64,000 nucleotides of DNA from Branchiostoma floridae. Its lineage: Eukaryota; Chordata; Leptocardii; Amphioxiformes; Branchiostomatidae. The position numbers and the translations under genes were made by a program. The notes beneath the pieces were generated by a model. It had not been told where the DNA came from and searched no databases. It saw only the letters and a list, made by a program, of their open reading frames with translations. Below, one piece after another: positions 1 to 11,712 of the stretch. Positions within the stretch are counted from its first letter, which is position 1. The number at the start of each line of letters is the position of its first letter. The stretch lies in assembly GCF_000003815.2 (NCBI RefSeq), contig NC_049994.1:8517320-8581319 (forward strand). Direction: 5' to 3'.

Positions 1-1096
1 GCAATGGGAATTTGGTAACCAATGCGGTAACAATGCGTTTTTACTTTGATTGAAGTATTTTAGTCAGGAAAAGTTTTTCAGTGTTAAGTTAACCTGTGAA
101 AAACTGCTTTCTCAACAGTTACTTTGTTCATTAAATGTATGGCATTAAGATTAAGATGTAGCGATATTGTTGCCACTGTGGGCTTAGGTGATTTTATGCT
201 ATAATGTATATGGAATTTTGTATATAGAGTCTAAAATTCCAAGTAAAACTTGTTCTATATACAAACTGTATAGAAATAGTTCTTCATATCAGTTGACCTT
301 AAACAACGGTCTACAGGTCACCTTACAGCTTTATTGATTTCTTACTATTGTAGAATTTGCTTAGCAGGTTTTAGGTGCACAGGTTGGGTTAGACCTTGGG
401 TCTACATGGTTAGGTCATTGTAGGTATAATATGCATTTTTAGGGTGCAAAATACTATTTTCTATTGCCTACCATATTGCATGTAATTAATTTTACTCACA
501 ATTTTGATAGAAAAACTAAATCCTTACATCACCATGCAATTTACAAACAGTCATATATAGCTCTATAATTCTTGAAGACAATATGATGCTAGTTAATGAT
601 TGGTAAACTTTATAGCCCATAAGCATTATTACTTCAAACTAGATGTTCTTATTTGACACTAATTCTCAGCAGTACAGAGATTTAAATTGCACATGATCGT
701 GAGCAAAGTACAGAATATAATACTGTAGATGTATTCACTAGTTCGCAGGGATTTAATTTCGCGTTAGCGGGAAAGTAGAGTGTTCACGTAGTTTAAGTTC
801 ACAGCAGTCCCATGCACTGTACTAGTAGTCACATATACGGTAAAGGAAAAATATTTGGGGTGGTTTTAAGTTTGCGGTAAGGCAGCCTCGCGAAAACAGC
901 AAACATAAAACCACTGCGATTATTTCTACATTTACAGTAGTGCTAGAGCTATCAGAAGTGTTCTTCATTAAATTGGAATTTAATTTTAAAAAGTAGGCTG
1001 TTATTTACTAAATTATGATTTATGATTGTAACCCTGAAAGGCAAAATCACAAGGTATTTTTTGGTTATTTCTACAATTTCGAATGTCTTTTTCCAG
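1..1096 (+). other. 5' intron or upstream region of STARD3
   Basis: AT-rich sequence before the first coding exon of STARD3. It ends in a pyrimidine tract and an AG at 1095-1096, so it is probably an intron whose 5' UTR exon lies outside the window or is not recognisable. The only structure I see is the short inverted-repeat element at 723-937. No coding exon is apparent. Confidence 0.6.
723..937. mobile_element. MITE with TA target duplication (Tc1/mariner-like)
   Basis: A 215-bp element with imperfect terminal inverted repeats: the left end reads CTGTAGATGTA and the right end TACATTTACAG. It is flanked on both sides by TA (721-722 and 938-939). The interior is non-coding and has several GCGG/CGCG-type motifs, unlike the AT-rich surroundings. 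Length, terminal repeats and TA duplication fit a non-autonomous Tc1/mariner-type element; the family assignment is inferred from the duplication alone. Confidence 0.65.
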
Positions 1097-1108
1097 AGCC
1101 CCGATGAC

Positions 1109-4100
1109 ATGGACCGTCACAACGTTCGGCAGGTAGAAGCCCAACACGCTGCCAGCCTCCTGTACAACGGTGGACCTCCTAACAACAACCACAACTACAC
1201 GGACTCCATGGAAAGGACTAACTCCATGCAGAATAGCATGGTCTCAAACGATCCCGATTTCGACCAGGGGAGGATATCTACAGTTCGGAGGACATTTTGT
1301 CTCTTCCTGGTATTCGACTTTGGATTGGTGGTGCTCATATGGCTCATTTTTGCAATAGGAAATGTGAGTATACCAGTACTAATGTGTTAGGCCTACTAGG
1401 AAAAATTGTGTTGTGTTTCCTGTTTCAGAAAAATTAGGGTCGGGATTATCTTTTTTTCTTGTATTTTTTTAGGCTGGCCAAATGATAGTGATACATATTA
1501 CAATAGAGTTTAACAAAGTGAATTAAAATGCACACTTGTCTTTCAATGTCAAACTTTAGCATAACAGATACATTTATCCATCATTAGATAGGACAAGCAG
1601 TGTTTTCAGTTAGCAGACTTAATGAAAATTCTAAATGTAAACTATGTCAGTATGTGAATGTACTGCCCACCTCAAAAAAAGGGTCAGCAGATTTTTCTAG
1701 GGTAGTAAAGAAAACAGGAAACACAGTAACAATTTTTGCCTAGGTCCTCTCAATGGCACAAAATTTTGGTAATATGAATAATGCCTTCTAGCAAAGCACA
1801 GATGGTGCTTAAAATTTGAAATATCAGTACTTGAACTACCATTATCATAAAAGTAGTCATAACATCAACAAAATGGTATGGATAGATTCAAATCTTTTCA
1901 CCAAAAATCATGTTACAGTCCTTTAGATTAAATCTAGATTTGTCAATTTGAAATCATGTTATCATTGTTGAATCTGTACAGATTCTTATCCTAAGGTACA
2001 AATGTACTTATATATCTTTTGTAAAAACAAATGTAAGAATATGTTTTTTCTTCTACTTTTCTAGAAAAAAGGTGGATTTCCAGAGCTTGAGAGACAAGTC
2101 AAGAAGTACACAATAAAAGACTCTTTATTTGATGTTGTGGTGAGTTTTTAACCTTTCTTTGTTTAGGACTTTTGCTAACAGCATTTATAACGATATATAA
2201 GACAGTAAGGATGATAAGATAGTCAAGTTTTCTTTTGCACAGCCATTTAATCTTACCTGCTGACATTTTGATGTCTATCAGACACCTTCCTCAGAGCTTC
2301 TGACTGGAGTTCTGCTTCTTGCCGCTATATGTAGCTGATGTAGGTGGCGCATTTGTGGCGAGAACACAATCACAGATGTGGTTAAGTTATTAAATTATTA
2401 CTTATTTTCAGAAGTAAAATTAATCACTTGATCTCTTGATTTAGATATAGAATTAACAGTTCTGATTAGATTTTGACTAAATCTCACAAGTTGAAAGACA
2501 AAAAATCTAATATGGAGATATTTTTCCCCCAGCTTGTGTCTGCAGCCAGAGTGACCTTTATGCTGCTAGCCTACGCTCTATTCAGACTGCGCCATTGGTG
2601 GATGATAGCGGTAAGGCCAATTGTATTTGTTGTTTCTCAGATTTTTTCCGAAAAAAATTGGATTGGTCGGTCGGTCGGTCGGTCGAAAATAAAAATTAAA
2701 AAAAAAAGCTTTTCAAAAAGTCAGGGGTAGGAGAGATTGGACATGAAAAACTAAACTTTTAACATTTAGGGGATCCCTGGTAGCAAAGTTCAAAGTTTTA
2801 AGAAAAATGATAAACGTACTGTCCAAAATAGGCATGTATAGCTACTGGAATTTTAGACCCATAGTTAATTTGGGAAAGGAAAGGCAGTGAAATTTTGTCA
2901 ACACGAGGTGTGGCCATCAATTTGAAATTTTTTTTTTTTTTCAAATCAAAAAAAATAGGGTCAAAAAATCCGAGAAACAAAAATAAGATTGGTATATATG
3001 GCCTAAGTATATATTAAACGTTATAATGGCAAAGGAATGACAATCAAACTAAATATTGAAGCAGACTTCTGTGTTGTGACTGGTATATTTGCATCAAAAG
3101 GTGCGTGGAAGCAATAACTTTTAAATTAGTGCACTGTCCTTAAGCTTGCAAGTTATTGCTTTACATGTGTTCTGCATTGTAGTATTTGTATATTCTAAAA
3201 CATTGAAATCTAAGATCATATTAGATTTCTGTTATATTTTCTTCATTAAATGTCTACACGTGTTAAATCTAAGACAGCAAATCATTAATGAGTTATGCAT
3301 TTTAATGTTTATATACAATGTAGTTTACAAGTGTAGTGTGTAAATATAAGATATGTATGTAAAGACAGAAAATAACACCACGATTGTGTTCTATGTTTTA
3401 GTTCTGCACACTGGGGTCCTGTGTATTCCTGATATACAAAGTAGTTGTTTATGATGTAAGTATCTATAATTCTGTATGAATAATAATAGTGTTATGATCC
3501 TATTGTATGATGTTACTTTGATAGAAAATATACAATTTTTGCATACATCATAAACATGATTTGTTAGGTTGTTTAGAAGCTAAAGTTGCTGTTAAATTTC
3601 TAACTTGTGCTGAAAAAAAAGTTATGGTTTGTAACAACTAAGAGTAAGACAGGACCTAATGGTATCATTACATAGTATTACACAAAATTGTCAGCATGAC
3701 ACACTCACTTTTTTGATAATCTTAATTTTTTTTTAAGGAAACATATCAAGATATGTATGAATGCTGTAAAATGATGCTAAGCTGAATATTTAAGAATGAA
3801 TGTTATATACCTCTACTATTAGTTTTACCTATTCCTTCTATTTTTTTTTAGTTTGCTGGAAGTACCCATCCTATGGACTACATAGTCCTGTTGTCTTCTT
3901 TCATCTTGGCATGGATAGAAACTTGGTTTCTGGACTTCAAGGTGCTACCCCAGGAGAGAAAACTTGAGCAACGTAAGATTGTAGCTGAGACATTTCAATC
4001 TTTGTTCCTTGAAATTGAAGATCTAATTACACCACATTCAGAGTTGGACAAGTCCACTAGCCCTATTGTCCAGGACAAGTGAAAGTGCTGATCGGGCAAG

Positions 4101-7100
4101 TGCATGACCTACCCCACTTGCCCAATCGGACAAATGAGATTTTTCCAGTGAGTGAGATTTGATATACCTGTTACTTTTAACAGTCATGACATCAAGCAAT
4201 GGTCAACATAGAAAAATAGAGGCAATAATAAGAATTCCATTGCTGGAAGTGAAAATGCATATAAAAGTGATATTTGAAGTTTAGTCCAGTGATAAATTAA
4301 TTTGGTCAAGTAAATTTTTCATGTGCTTGCCCGATAAGACAACTGAAGTTTAGGAAACTTGTCCAACTCTAACCTTAGATTTGAACGTATTGTGTAGTTG
4401 CCACCCTTCCAAATCATCCAATGGAATGAAAGTACACACATCTCTGTTGAGAGATATTACAGTGAATATACATACATGTCATTTTGTTGCTTGTTCCTTT
4501 TGGTAGGGGCCCAAGCTAGACTTCAACGTAGCCAAGGTGCCAATGAACGGACACCGTTGCTAGGTGACCAGCCAAGGAGAGGCAGTATCACAGATGTAGG
4601 GTCCTTCTATTCTCCTTTAAGTACCCCAGGTGAGATTTCAAATACCTTTTGATAAATTTACCCTAACACAAAACAAATATCCACCACTATCTCTGTGCGC
4701 AATTTCCAACTTCTTAGCTAATTGCCTTGAAGTCGTCTTGTGACCTTGCGTTGAACAATCTTGTTTTAGAAAATGTAACGATTGAGCCAAAAGTTATTTT
4801 TCCTCCTATTCTAAGAACGGTTTGCCTAAACACCTTAAATGGCCATGGCCTCAAACGGCTCTATATACAGTGTAAAAATGATAACAACCTTGTGTGGTAC
4901 TCTGGACACACCGTTTATGCTTTTATGAATAAAAAATGCAGCAAGTCCTATGTATTTACCAGTTATTTCAAGTTACTGTAGTCTGCTGGTTTGAAGATCT
5001 ATGCAATTTCTGGTCACCATATTGGATCGCCTGTGTTCTGCATGGGGAAGTTCTCTATGCCTTTCTCAGTCCACATTACAATAAAACTGTGGATGCTGTT
5101 GACTCATAAATTATTGCATAGCACAATTCTATCATTGTCAACTTTTTAAAGTGTTTTTCAGCCTCAAATTGCTTTGATACAATGTATCCAGAGTGCCACA
5201 CAATGTTGTTGCCCTTTGTACACTCCATATTCAAGCCATTTGAGGTCATTTGAGGTGTTTAGGCAAACCTTTCTAAGAATAGTTTGCTTGAGGTAACAAT
5301 GCTCCAAAAACACATTCTAAGGAAACTCAGAACAGTGTTCTAGAACATAAACAAATGAAGCAAAAGGAAAACATGGTCAACAGACAAATAATTTTGCAGA
5401 GACTACTAGTATGATGTATAAAAATGTACCTTCGGCGAAGGTTAAGGTTAAGATGCTCTGTAAATTCACACAAATCTGAAACAACAGAGCACACAGGTAA
5501 GAATTGATAACACTTTCACTCATCTGCTACAAAATGAAGAAGAGTTACTCAAGTTTAGCTCTTCTATGTTCAACACAGTGTTGTGTTGCTATTTGCTATG
5601 ATGAAAAAAGGATATAAATTTTAATTTTTGTTTTCGTTTCCAGAGTTTAGCGATGAAGAAGAAGCAGTTGGGCGTAGCTCCAGAAGGGGGCGCTCTTCCT
5701 CCTCAAACCAAGCCACACCCTCTCCAACAATGGTGAACAGCAACCCTTGAATCAATACTTGGAAATTAAGGAAGATTAAGAATTAATCTGTGATTGATTA
5801 GTTATGGCTAAAAACTTTGTCTGCATATAAGACATATGTTGCATACAAACTTGATGTTCTGAACTTCTTTGTTAACCATGTATGAAGAAAAACCTTGTTG
5901 TTAACTTTATAACTTGCAACTGTATTTTACAATCAAGAAGGCCTTTTGGATTTGGTAACAGTGACTTCAAATGCATTCTATAAGTCAACTAAGTCAGAAA
6001 CAACCCTGATATTGCAGTTTTTTGTATGTATGAATATAATGTAATTGTGTTGAAAAATCTTTATGATTACTGTTATGCTGCTATCATTTGGAAGAAACTT
6101 TAATTGTTCAAGATTTCTAATTATGGTATTTGTACATAATTAATCCCATTGTAATGCCTTGATTTCATTTCAATGGATGGTCAAGTACAGAAAAATTGTG
6201 TATGGTGGTATGAAAAGTGTCAAAGCAAGAAAATGTAAATAAATTTTGCAATTTTTCTACTGATAAACACGTACAGTGATGCATTGTGGGTAACTGCCAT
6301 AATTTCGAAAAAAAAAGTCAGATAGTGATGAGATGATGATGATCATGACTGAGATGGGAAAAAAATTCCTTTAAGAAATTGCGATGCTCAGATTTGCTAA
6401 TAGCACGACTGCGAAAGAAATTGCAACAAAATTGCAGACCAAAAATTTTGAAAGATTAGTGTTCGTACACAAGACCACTATTCTGTGACGTCGCTTTCAG
6501 GATCGAGAGTATAAAAGGTTGGGAAAGGAAGCGTTCGACGCATGCTGGCAGCTTCTAAACACGGACGACTGGTCCATAGAAAAGGAGAACAAAGAAAATG
6601 GGGACGTAGTCTTCGCAAGGAAGGATCCAAAATTTGGCAAAATATTTAAAGGACAGGTGAGATAAAACTTGTATAATTTCATTCATAAGACAAAATTGAT
6701 TGATTTGATTTTGAAATTGTTGATACTATACAATGCAATTTAGGGGGCAAATTTGAGAAGTCCTTCAAATACCTTATTACATGCATGTATCTCTAATATT
6801 GTTAGAGTTTTTATAATAATGACAATGACTATGAAGTTTACTGCATATTCATGCCCCAATGATGCTAAATGCAGTAAGTTTGATACAAAGTGAATAGGTA
6901 AACTTATGTCTAAGTTATATCTATATTTTATATTAATAATAAAAACCTATTTCCTACCTTCAATACCTGTTTGGTCTATTAATCTTAGGACTAATAAAAT
7001 GATAAATAGTAAGCTTTTTGTTACCATGCAAAGTATAATATTACTTGATATACATTATGTATTTTTCATCCATGCAATATTTAATATCCACTCATATTTT

Positions 7101-9232
7101 CTTGTCGCAGGGTATAATGGATATCAGTGCTGAAGCACTTCGTTCTGACGTGTTTGACAAAGTAGAGGAAGCCATCTCTTGGAATGCCACTCAGGAGGAA
7201 TGCAAGGTGGGGACAATGTTTTACACTAATGCAAAATTCCTCTCTCATTTTTGCATAGATTTATTAAAGCACATGTATTTAATGTACTTCCTTTTTTCTA
7301 TCTTCTGTTTTCAATATGATTTATGATCTATTTTACAGATCCTTCGAGTTATTGACTGCCAAACAAAGATCACGTATGACAAGTCTACAGAAGCATTGGG
7401 CGGTGCTGTAGCAAGCAGGTCTGTTAAAACGCGATCATGTCATACAGATTTCTGAATTATTGTTAATGGAAAAAATTATCTTGTTGGGTATCTTGTTTGA
7501 TTTTTAACTAGGCCCACTTTGTTATATTCCTTAGGAATATAGACAAACCTTTGATTGCAAAACGTATCTGTTATACATTTTCAGTATCACAAAGAAGCGA
7601 GAAGAAGTTGAATACCCTTGTATACTAGTCTGAATATGATCTTTGTGTTGGTTTACATTGTAAATATTGCATGTATTTATAAACTATTATGTTGTTTCGA
7701 CCTGTACTTAACCCGGTGGGTATATACATTTTTATGTACAATAAAGGTCTTCTTGATTTTTCTTCATTGTTTGTAAGATGCTGAAGTAATATTCTTCCTT
7801 TTGTGGTAGGGATTTTGTCAATGTTCGCCATATTCAGAAGAAGGGGAAGTACCACATATCTGCAGGGAAAACTACCACACACCCAGCCGCTCCTCCAAGG
7901 AAAGACACTATCAGGTAAAAACTGCCTTTTGCCTCGCGAAAAAGTATTTTATTTTTCCCTCTGAGAGACATTATGTCCACAGCCTCACACAGTATCAATG
8001 GACAAGATGTGGTTTGGTGGGAATCAGGGTTGTAGCCAGCACCCGTCCTTCCGTCCTTTACGGAATTTTGCAGCTGGGGACAGAAATGTTGCCCATTCTG
8101 TTCTCTGTGAAATTTAACCCTCAAAATGCAAGAAATAACATTTCAGAGGGTCTAGATTTCAAAATTTTCCTTGTGAGCATGCCCTTAGGACCCCCTTGGA
8201 AGGCTGCGCCAAAGCTATTCAAAATCGAGTGGACGGAAAATGATTTCTGGCCGGCTACAACCCTGGTGGGAATATCATAAGTTTTAACCAATGTGACTGA
8301 CAAAAGATGATCAGCACGCATGTTAACACGTTACAGTGAATCAGAATCGTTGAACACATTCAATAATATGACTGATGATAGAAGTAACAACAAGAGCAAG
8401 TATTCTATCAAAAACATAGAAAACCTTTTCCATACATATAAAAAACATAGAAAACCTACAAATCTGAATCAGATAATGCAAGTTCTGCTTCGAAACCCCC
8501 TTAAAGTTACACTCAGAAATTATGCTATGAAACGTTGCATAGCATGTTGTTATTGTTTGAATGGAAGTAATGTGATATATGTTTTTTTCCTGCATGTTTT
8601 CAGAGGTGAAAACAAACCAGGTTGCTATGCCATGATGACGTTAGACAACGAGCCCAATAAATGCCTCTTCATCTGGATTGTCAATGTAGACTTAAAGGTA
8701 AGAATTTAAAGGGGTCCTAAACTCCAGAAAGGAGTGTTATTTTCAATGAATTCATAATCAGTTTTGTTTACAGTCAGGTTTGACTGTAGAAATGTGATAA
8801 AAATGACTATCAACTCTCCTCTACTTCGCTCTTGCTATTTTCTAAGACCAACAAGCCTCAAAACATGTGAATGCTTGCTGCTGTATTGCTGCTATAATTT
8901 TTTTCAATTTCTTTTCGGCCCCCCGTCCGATCCACTGATTTTTTCAGGACCGGTCTAACAAGAAAAAAGTTTTATACCGGTAACCACCCCTAGGTGTGAC
9001 AGTTCGTTCAGTGTAATATAACCAGCTGCTGCCGTGAAGCTTGTGTGTTATGCCTAAGCGCTATAATTATACAGGCTAGATTTTATACACACACAGAAAA
9101 CTCTAAACTAAATATTCTCTTGTTTTCCAGGGCTGGATCCCTCAATACCTTATAGATCAGGCGATGGCTGGAAAGATTCTCGATTTTCTCAGCTCTCTCA
9201 GGAAGCATGTTGAAGACATAAGACAGGTGTAA
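1109..9232 (+). CDS. STARD3: StAR-related lipid transfer protein 3 (STARD3/MLN64), 13 coding exons
   Basis: Late-endosomal cholesterol-binding protein that tethers endosomes to the ER and moves sterol through its START domain. Coding exons: 1109-1363, 2065-2139, 2533-2610, 3402-3455, 3852-3972, 4507-4629, 5644-5732, 6501-6656, 7111-7206, 7339-7418, 7810-7914, 8604-8697, 9131-9232. All junctions are GT/AG, phases match throughout, and they join to 475 residues (human about 445). Residues 58-195 form the MENTAL domain with four hydrophobic segments and the signatures AYALFRLRHWWMIA and FILAWIETWFLDFKVLPQE. Residues 208-213 (ERTPLL) fit an acidic dileucine sorting signal. Residues 227-233 (SFYSPLS) match the phospho-FFAT motif that binds VAP proteins, followed by the acidic run EFSDEEE. 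The START domain covers about 266-475 (EYKRLGKEAF, DFVNVRHI, FIWIVNVDLKGWIPQYLI). The ATG at 1109 is chosen as the first in-frame Met after the acceptor at 1097. STARD3NL is excluded because the START domain is present. Confidence 0.93.
4809..5279. repeat. Inverted-repeat element in STARD3 intron 6
   Basis: Two arms of about 40 bp face each other. The left arm (4809-4850) contains GGTTTGCCTAAACACCTTAA, and the right arm (5235-5279) contains its near-exact reverse complement. They are separated by about 385 bp of AT-rich non-coding DNA. This is the layout of a foldback or MITE-type insertion. I could not identify a clear target duplication, so its class is open. Confidence 0.6.
5644..6243 (+). 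other. Alternative terminal exon giving a START-less STARD3 isoform
   Basis: Exon 7 starts at 5644. In the full-length transcript it is spliced at a GT donor (ATG|GTGAAC, 5733) to exon 8 in phase 0. Read through that donor, the frame adds only VNSNP and stops at 5748-5750. About 490 bp of AT-rich 3'-UTR-like sequence follows, with an AATAAA at 6238-6243, all inside the 768-bp intron. The product would be 270 residues: MENTAL domain, dileucine signal and FFAT-like motif, without START. That is the architecture of vertebrate STARD3NL (MENTHO, about 234 residues). The reading frame and signals are seen; use of this end is inference. Confidence 0.45.
8025..8265. mobile_element. hAT-like MITE in STARD3 intron 11
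   Basis: A 241-bp insertion with terminal inverted repeats beginning CAGGGTTGTAGCC. It is flanked by a perfect 8-bp direct duplication, GTGGGAAT, at 8017-8024 and 8266-8273. CAGG-type termini and an 8-bp target duplication are characteristic of hAT elements. It has no transposase ORF, so it is non-autonomous. The intact duplication suggests a fairly recent insertion. Confidence 0.8.
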
Positions 9233-9271
9233 CAGTGGTCTTTCTTTCTCAGAAACAAACCTTCAATCATA

Positions 9272-9297
9272 ACATCATCATCATCATCATCATCATC
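9272..9297. repeat. (CAT)n microsatellite
   Basis: An uninterrupted ATC/CAT trinucleotide run of about eight units in the STARD3 3' region, 40 bases after the stop codon. Confidence 0.9.
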
Positions 9298-9557
9298 TTG
9301 GCCAAATCAGGATTCACTCATTTTGGAAAAATTATATATTTCTTCTACTGAAGTCCTTTAATAATATTATGCTATGATCAAGTCATGATATAGAATTCTT
9401 TGTTAAAATGTCATACATTACGTTGTATGAGATTGAGTATCCACGAATAACATCAAAGTACACTACAAAAATCAGAGTACTTTTTTTAAAAAAAAGCTTG
9501 CATGTATTCAAATCAAAAAGGTACACTACAAATCTTGCATGTTATGTACATGTACAT

Positions 9558-9624
9558 AAATACTTCGATCAAGGAGGTTATATAAAGACTAAGTCTTTAT
9601 ATAACCTCCTTGATCGAAGTATTT
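9558..9624. repeat. Long perfect palindrome, CAAGGAGG family
   Basis: A perfect palindrome of two 33-bp arms around a single central base at 9591. Each outer arm contains the core CAAGGAGGTTATATA or its complement. With a few mismatches the symmetry extends to about 45 bp per arm (ACATGTACAT outside). It would form a near-perfect hairpin in single-stranded DNA or RNA and lies in the probable STARD3 3' UTR. The CAAGGA cap is shared with palindromes at 32195-32234 and 56779-56804. Confidence 0.9.
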
Positions 9625-11012
9625 ATATACATGTGCTTTGATGACTTTTCTTTAAGTCTTCTCACTTCTCAGTCATTTATACAAGGAAAGTGGTACTAGC
9701 TGTAAATAGCAAAAAATATGATATTTCTATCATTACAATGGCAATATTTTGTTATTGAATACAAAAAAATGACATCATATTTTGGCAGCATCAGCATCAA
9801 ACAATGATATGTATACTGGCTAATACCAACACATATCAATAGTCTATGACTATGATGTCAACTCATAATCATATAGCAAACATTGGTATTTCTAGGTTGT
9901 TACAAAACATCAGCATTTTTTGCCAATAACAGTCAATGTACATAACAAACAAGACATGGTGCTGGATTTTTCTATGTTAGAATTAAGACAGTTTTTACAT
10001 GTATCTTGTAATCACTTCTCAGTAATAAATGCTTAATTTCTTTAATTCATACAAAATTATGTATGTGTACGTATAAGCAAATTTGTATGTCTTATGCAAT
10101 TCATTGATATGCAATTGTAACCCACCTGACATGCAAATATATGGTATATTTCTTATTTTGTTCATACTGTTCTGTATGAAATGAATATGAATATGGAAGG
10201 CTACAAAAAAGTTAAACAGTGTTTAAAACACTTTGATTGTAAATATGGCAATGATGCAGTGTAAAATGTTTTTGTACCAGAGATTTTTATCTCATTGTAA
10301 AAAGAATATTGTGGAATATATACAGTGGCCTCGTAAGATTGGTGCCATGCTCATAAATTAAGTGAAAAAAATGAATGTTGTGAAATGTATAAACTGTGTT
10401 TTCTTTCATTTGTTGGTTGATTGTGTTTCTTTCCTTTCTTCTATAGCCAAGGGAACATATGTTGTGTTTTCCATTACATGACCAACTTTTGCAAAAAAAC
10501 TGCCAACCCTAATCTGTAGTCATTTTATTTATATATATGAGATTATTAGCAAGGTTTTCAAATGCCTTGAAAAAGTCTATGCATGAGTATACTGCATATG
10601 AAAAAATAGTATATCCATTATCGGTATATCCATTATTTACTCTTGAACTACACTAAATTATTCCCTCCAAAGAAGTAAGTTATCCTTAACTTGCAAAGTG
10701 TGTTTCACATGTATTGGTACATTTTTCATAAAATTGTGTTTGTAAATTATATGTATATATAACAATGTGTGGTATTGCTACATGATTTTCTTGTATAATT
10801 CAGCTATGCAGGTGAAACCATTGAAAGAAATACATGTACCTTAAAGACTGTAAAATTTAGCCCCCACACTTTACATCTGCTTGGAGATGATAATGCCCAA
10901 TGGAAGTGAGTTTTCTAAAGATGAGAAAATGAACCATGGCTGTGTGCAATACAATTACAAGGTTTTGTACTTTGTTGTGCAGGTAATTGTATAAGAATAG
11001 GTTTCATTCAAT

Positions 11013-11152
11013 TACGCCAAAGAGCAATTACTGAAGCTACTGGATATGATTTTGGAAATGGTCACCATTTCAGAAACCATATCCAGTTGCTTGAGTAATT
11101 GCTGCATTGTATTTGGTGAATCTTATATTACCTGGATGTCTAACCTTCATCC
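11013..11152. repeat. Inverted-repeat element, TTGCTTGAGTAA family (copy 1)
   Basis: The arms read TACTGGATATGATTTTGGAA on the left and ATATCCAGTTGCTTGAGTAA on the right. They are followed by the tail TTACCTGGATGTCTAACCTT. The same arm motif recurs as a tight inverted repeat at 62452-62599, and the tail recurs at 28686-28756. It is therefore a dispersed repeat with at least three copies in this window. The class is unknown. Confidence 0.75.
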
Positions 11153-11639
11153 ACATGTTTTGTTCAATTGATACTGTTACAGCATTTTAGTTACTGGTAT
11201 ATGGAAAATTTTGAAAATGCATTTTGGGTACAAATCTGCCAGAATTTTCATACATTTTCTCTGTTAATCAACATCAAATACATGCAATTTGTGATCATTG
11301 GCCATAGAAAAATCAATACCAAACATTTGATTAATTTGAAGAAAAAACACGTGATGAACATAGTGAAAATCAGTGAAGACCCAAAATATATAAGGATAGA
11401 TCTATAAAACATTGAAATTGAAACTTATGTTTGCTAGAATAACATTGTATCAACCTGAAAAGCTCCAGTCATTCAAATAAAGTCCAACTGCAAACTCAGA
11501 TGCAGTACCAGTGTCATCCGCTGTGTGGCGTGAGGAATCCATTTGATTAAAAAAACGTGCATGGATTGACAAGATGTCGCAGTGTATGAAACGAAGCCAT
11601 AGGTAAAACCTACTTTCTTGAAAGTACTAGTAGTGAGTG

Positions 11640-11712
11640 AGTGCGTGTGTGTGTGTGTGTGTGTTTCTGTGTGGGGGTTGAAAAGGCACAAACAAACACA
11701 CACACACACACA
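11640..11712. repeat. (GT)n and (CA)n microsatellite pair
   Basis: A GT run is followed after about 40 bp by a CA run, so the two can pair as a simple-sequence hairpin. The reading frame across it encodes only TH/CV dipeptide repeats and is not a gene. Confidence 0.9.

Larger units (their letters stand above)
9233..11481 (+). other. STARD3 3' UTR / downstream region
   Basis: AT-rich, non-coding sequence after the STARD3 stop. Poly(A) signal candidates are AATAAA at 10024-10029 and at 11476-11481; the second is followed by a GT-rich tract from about 11641. Which one ends the transcript cannot be decided here. The stretch also holds a trinucleotide repeat, a long palindrome and an inverted-repeat element, listed separately. 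Confidence 0.45.

Noticed and set aside
5733-5750. Treating the TGA at 5748 as the only end of the STARD3 gene
   Set aside because: The START domain exons that follow join in phase from the donor at 5733, so the full-length gene continues; the short end is kept as an alternative only.
11168-11407. 79-codon frame after STARD3
   Set aside because: AT-rich, low-information peptide without similarity to a known family, in the probable 3' UTR.
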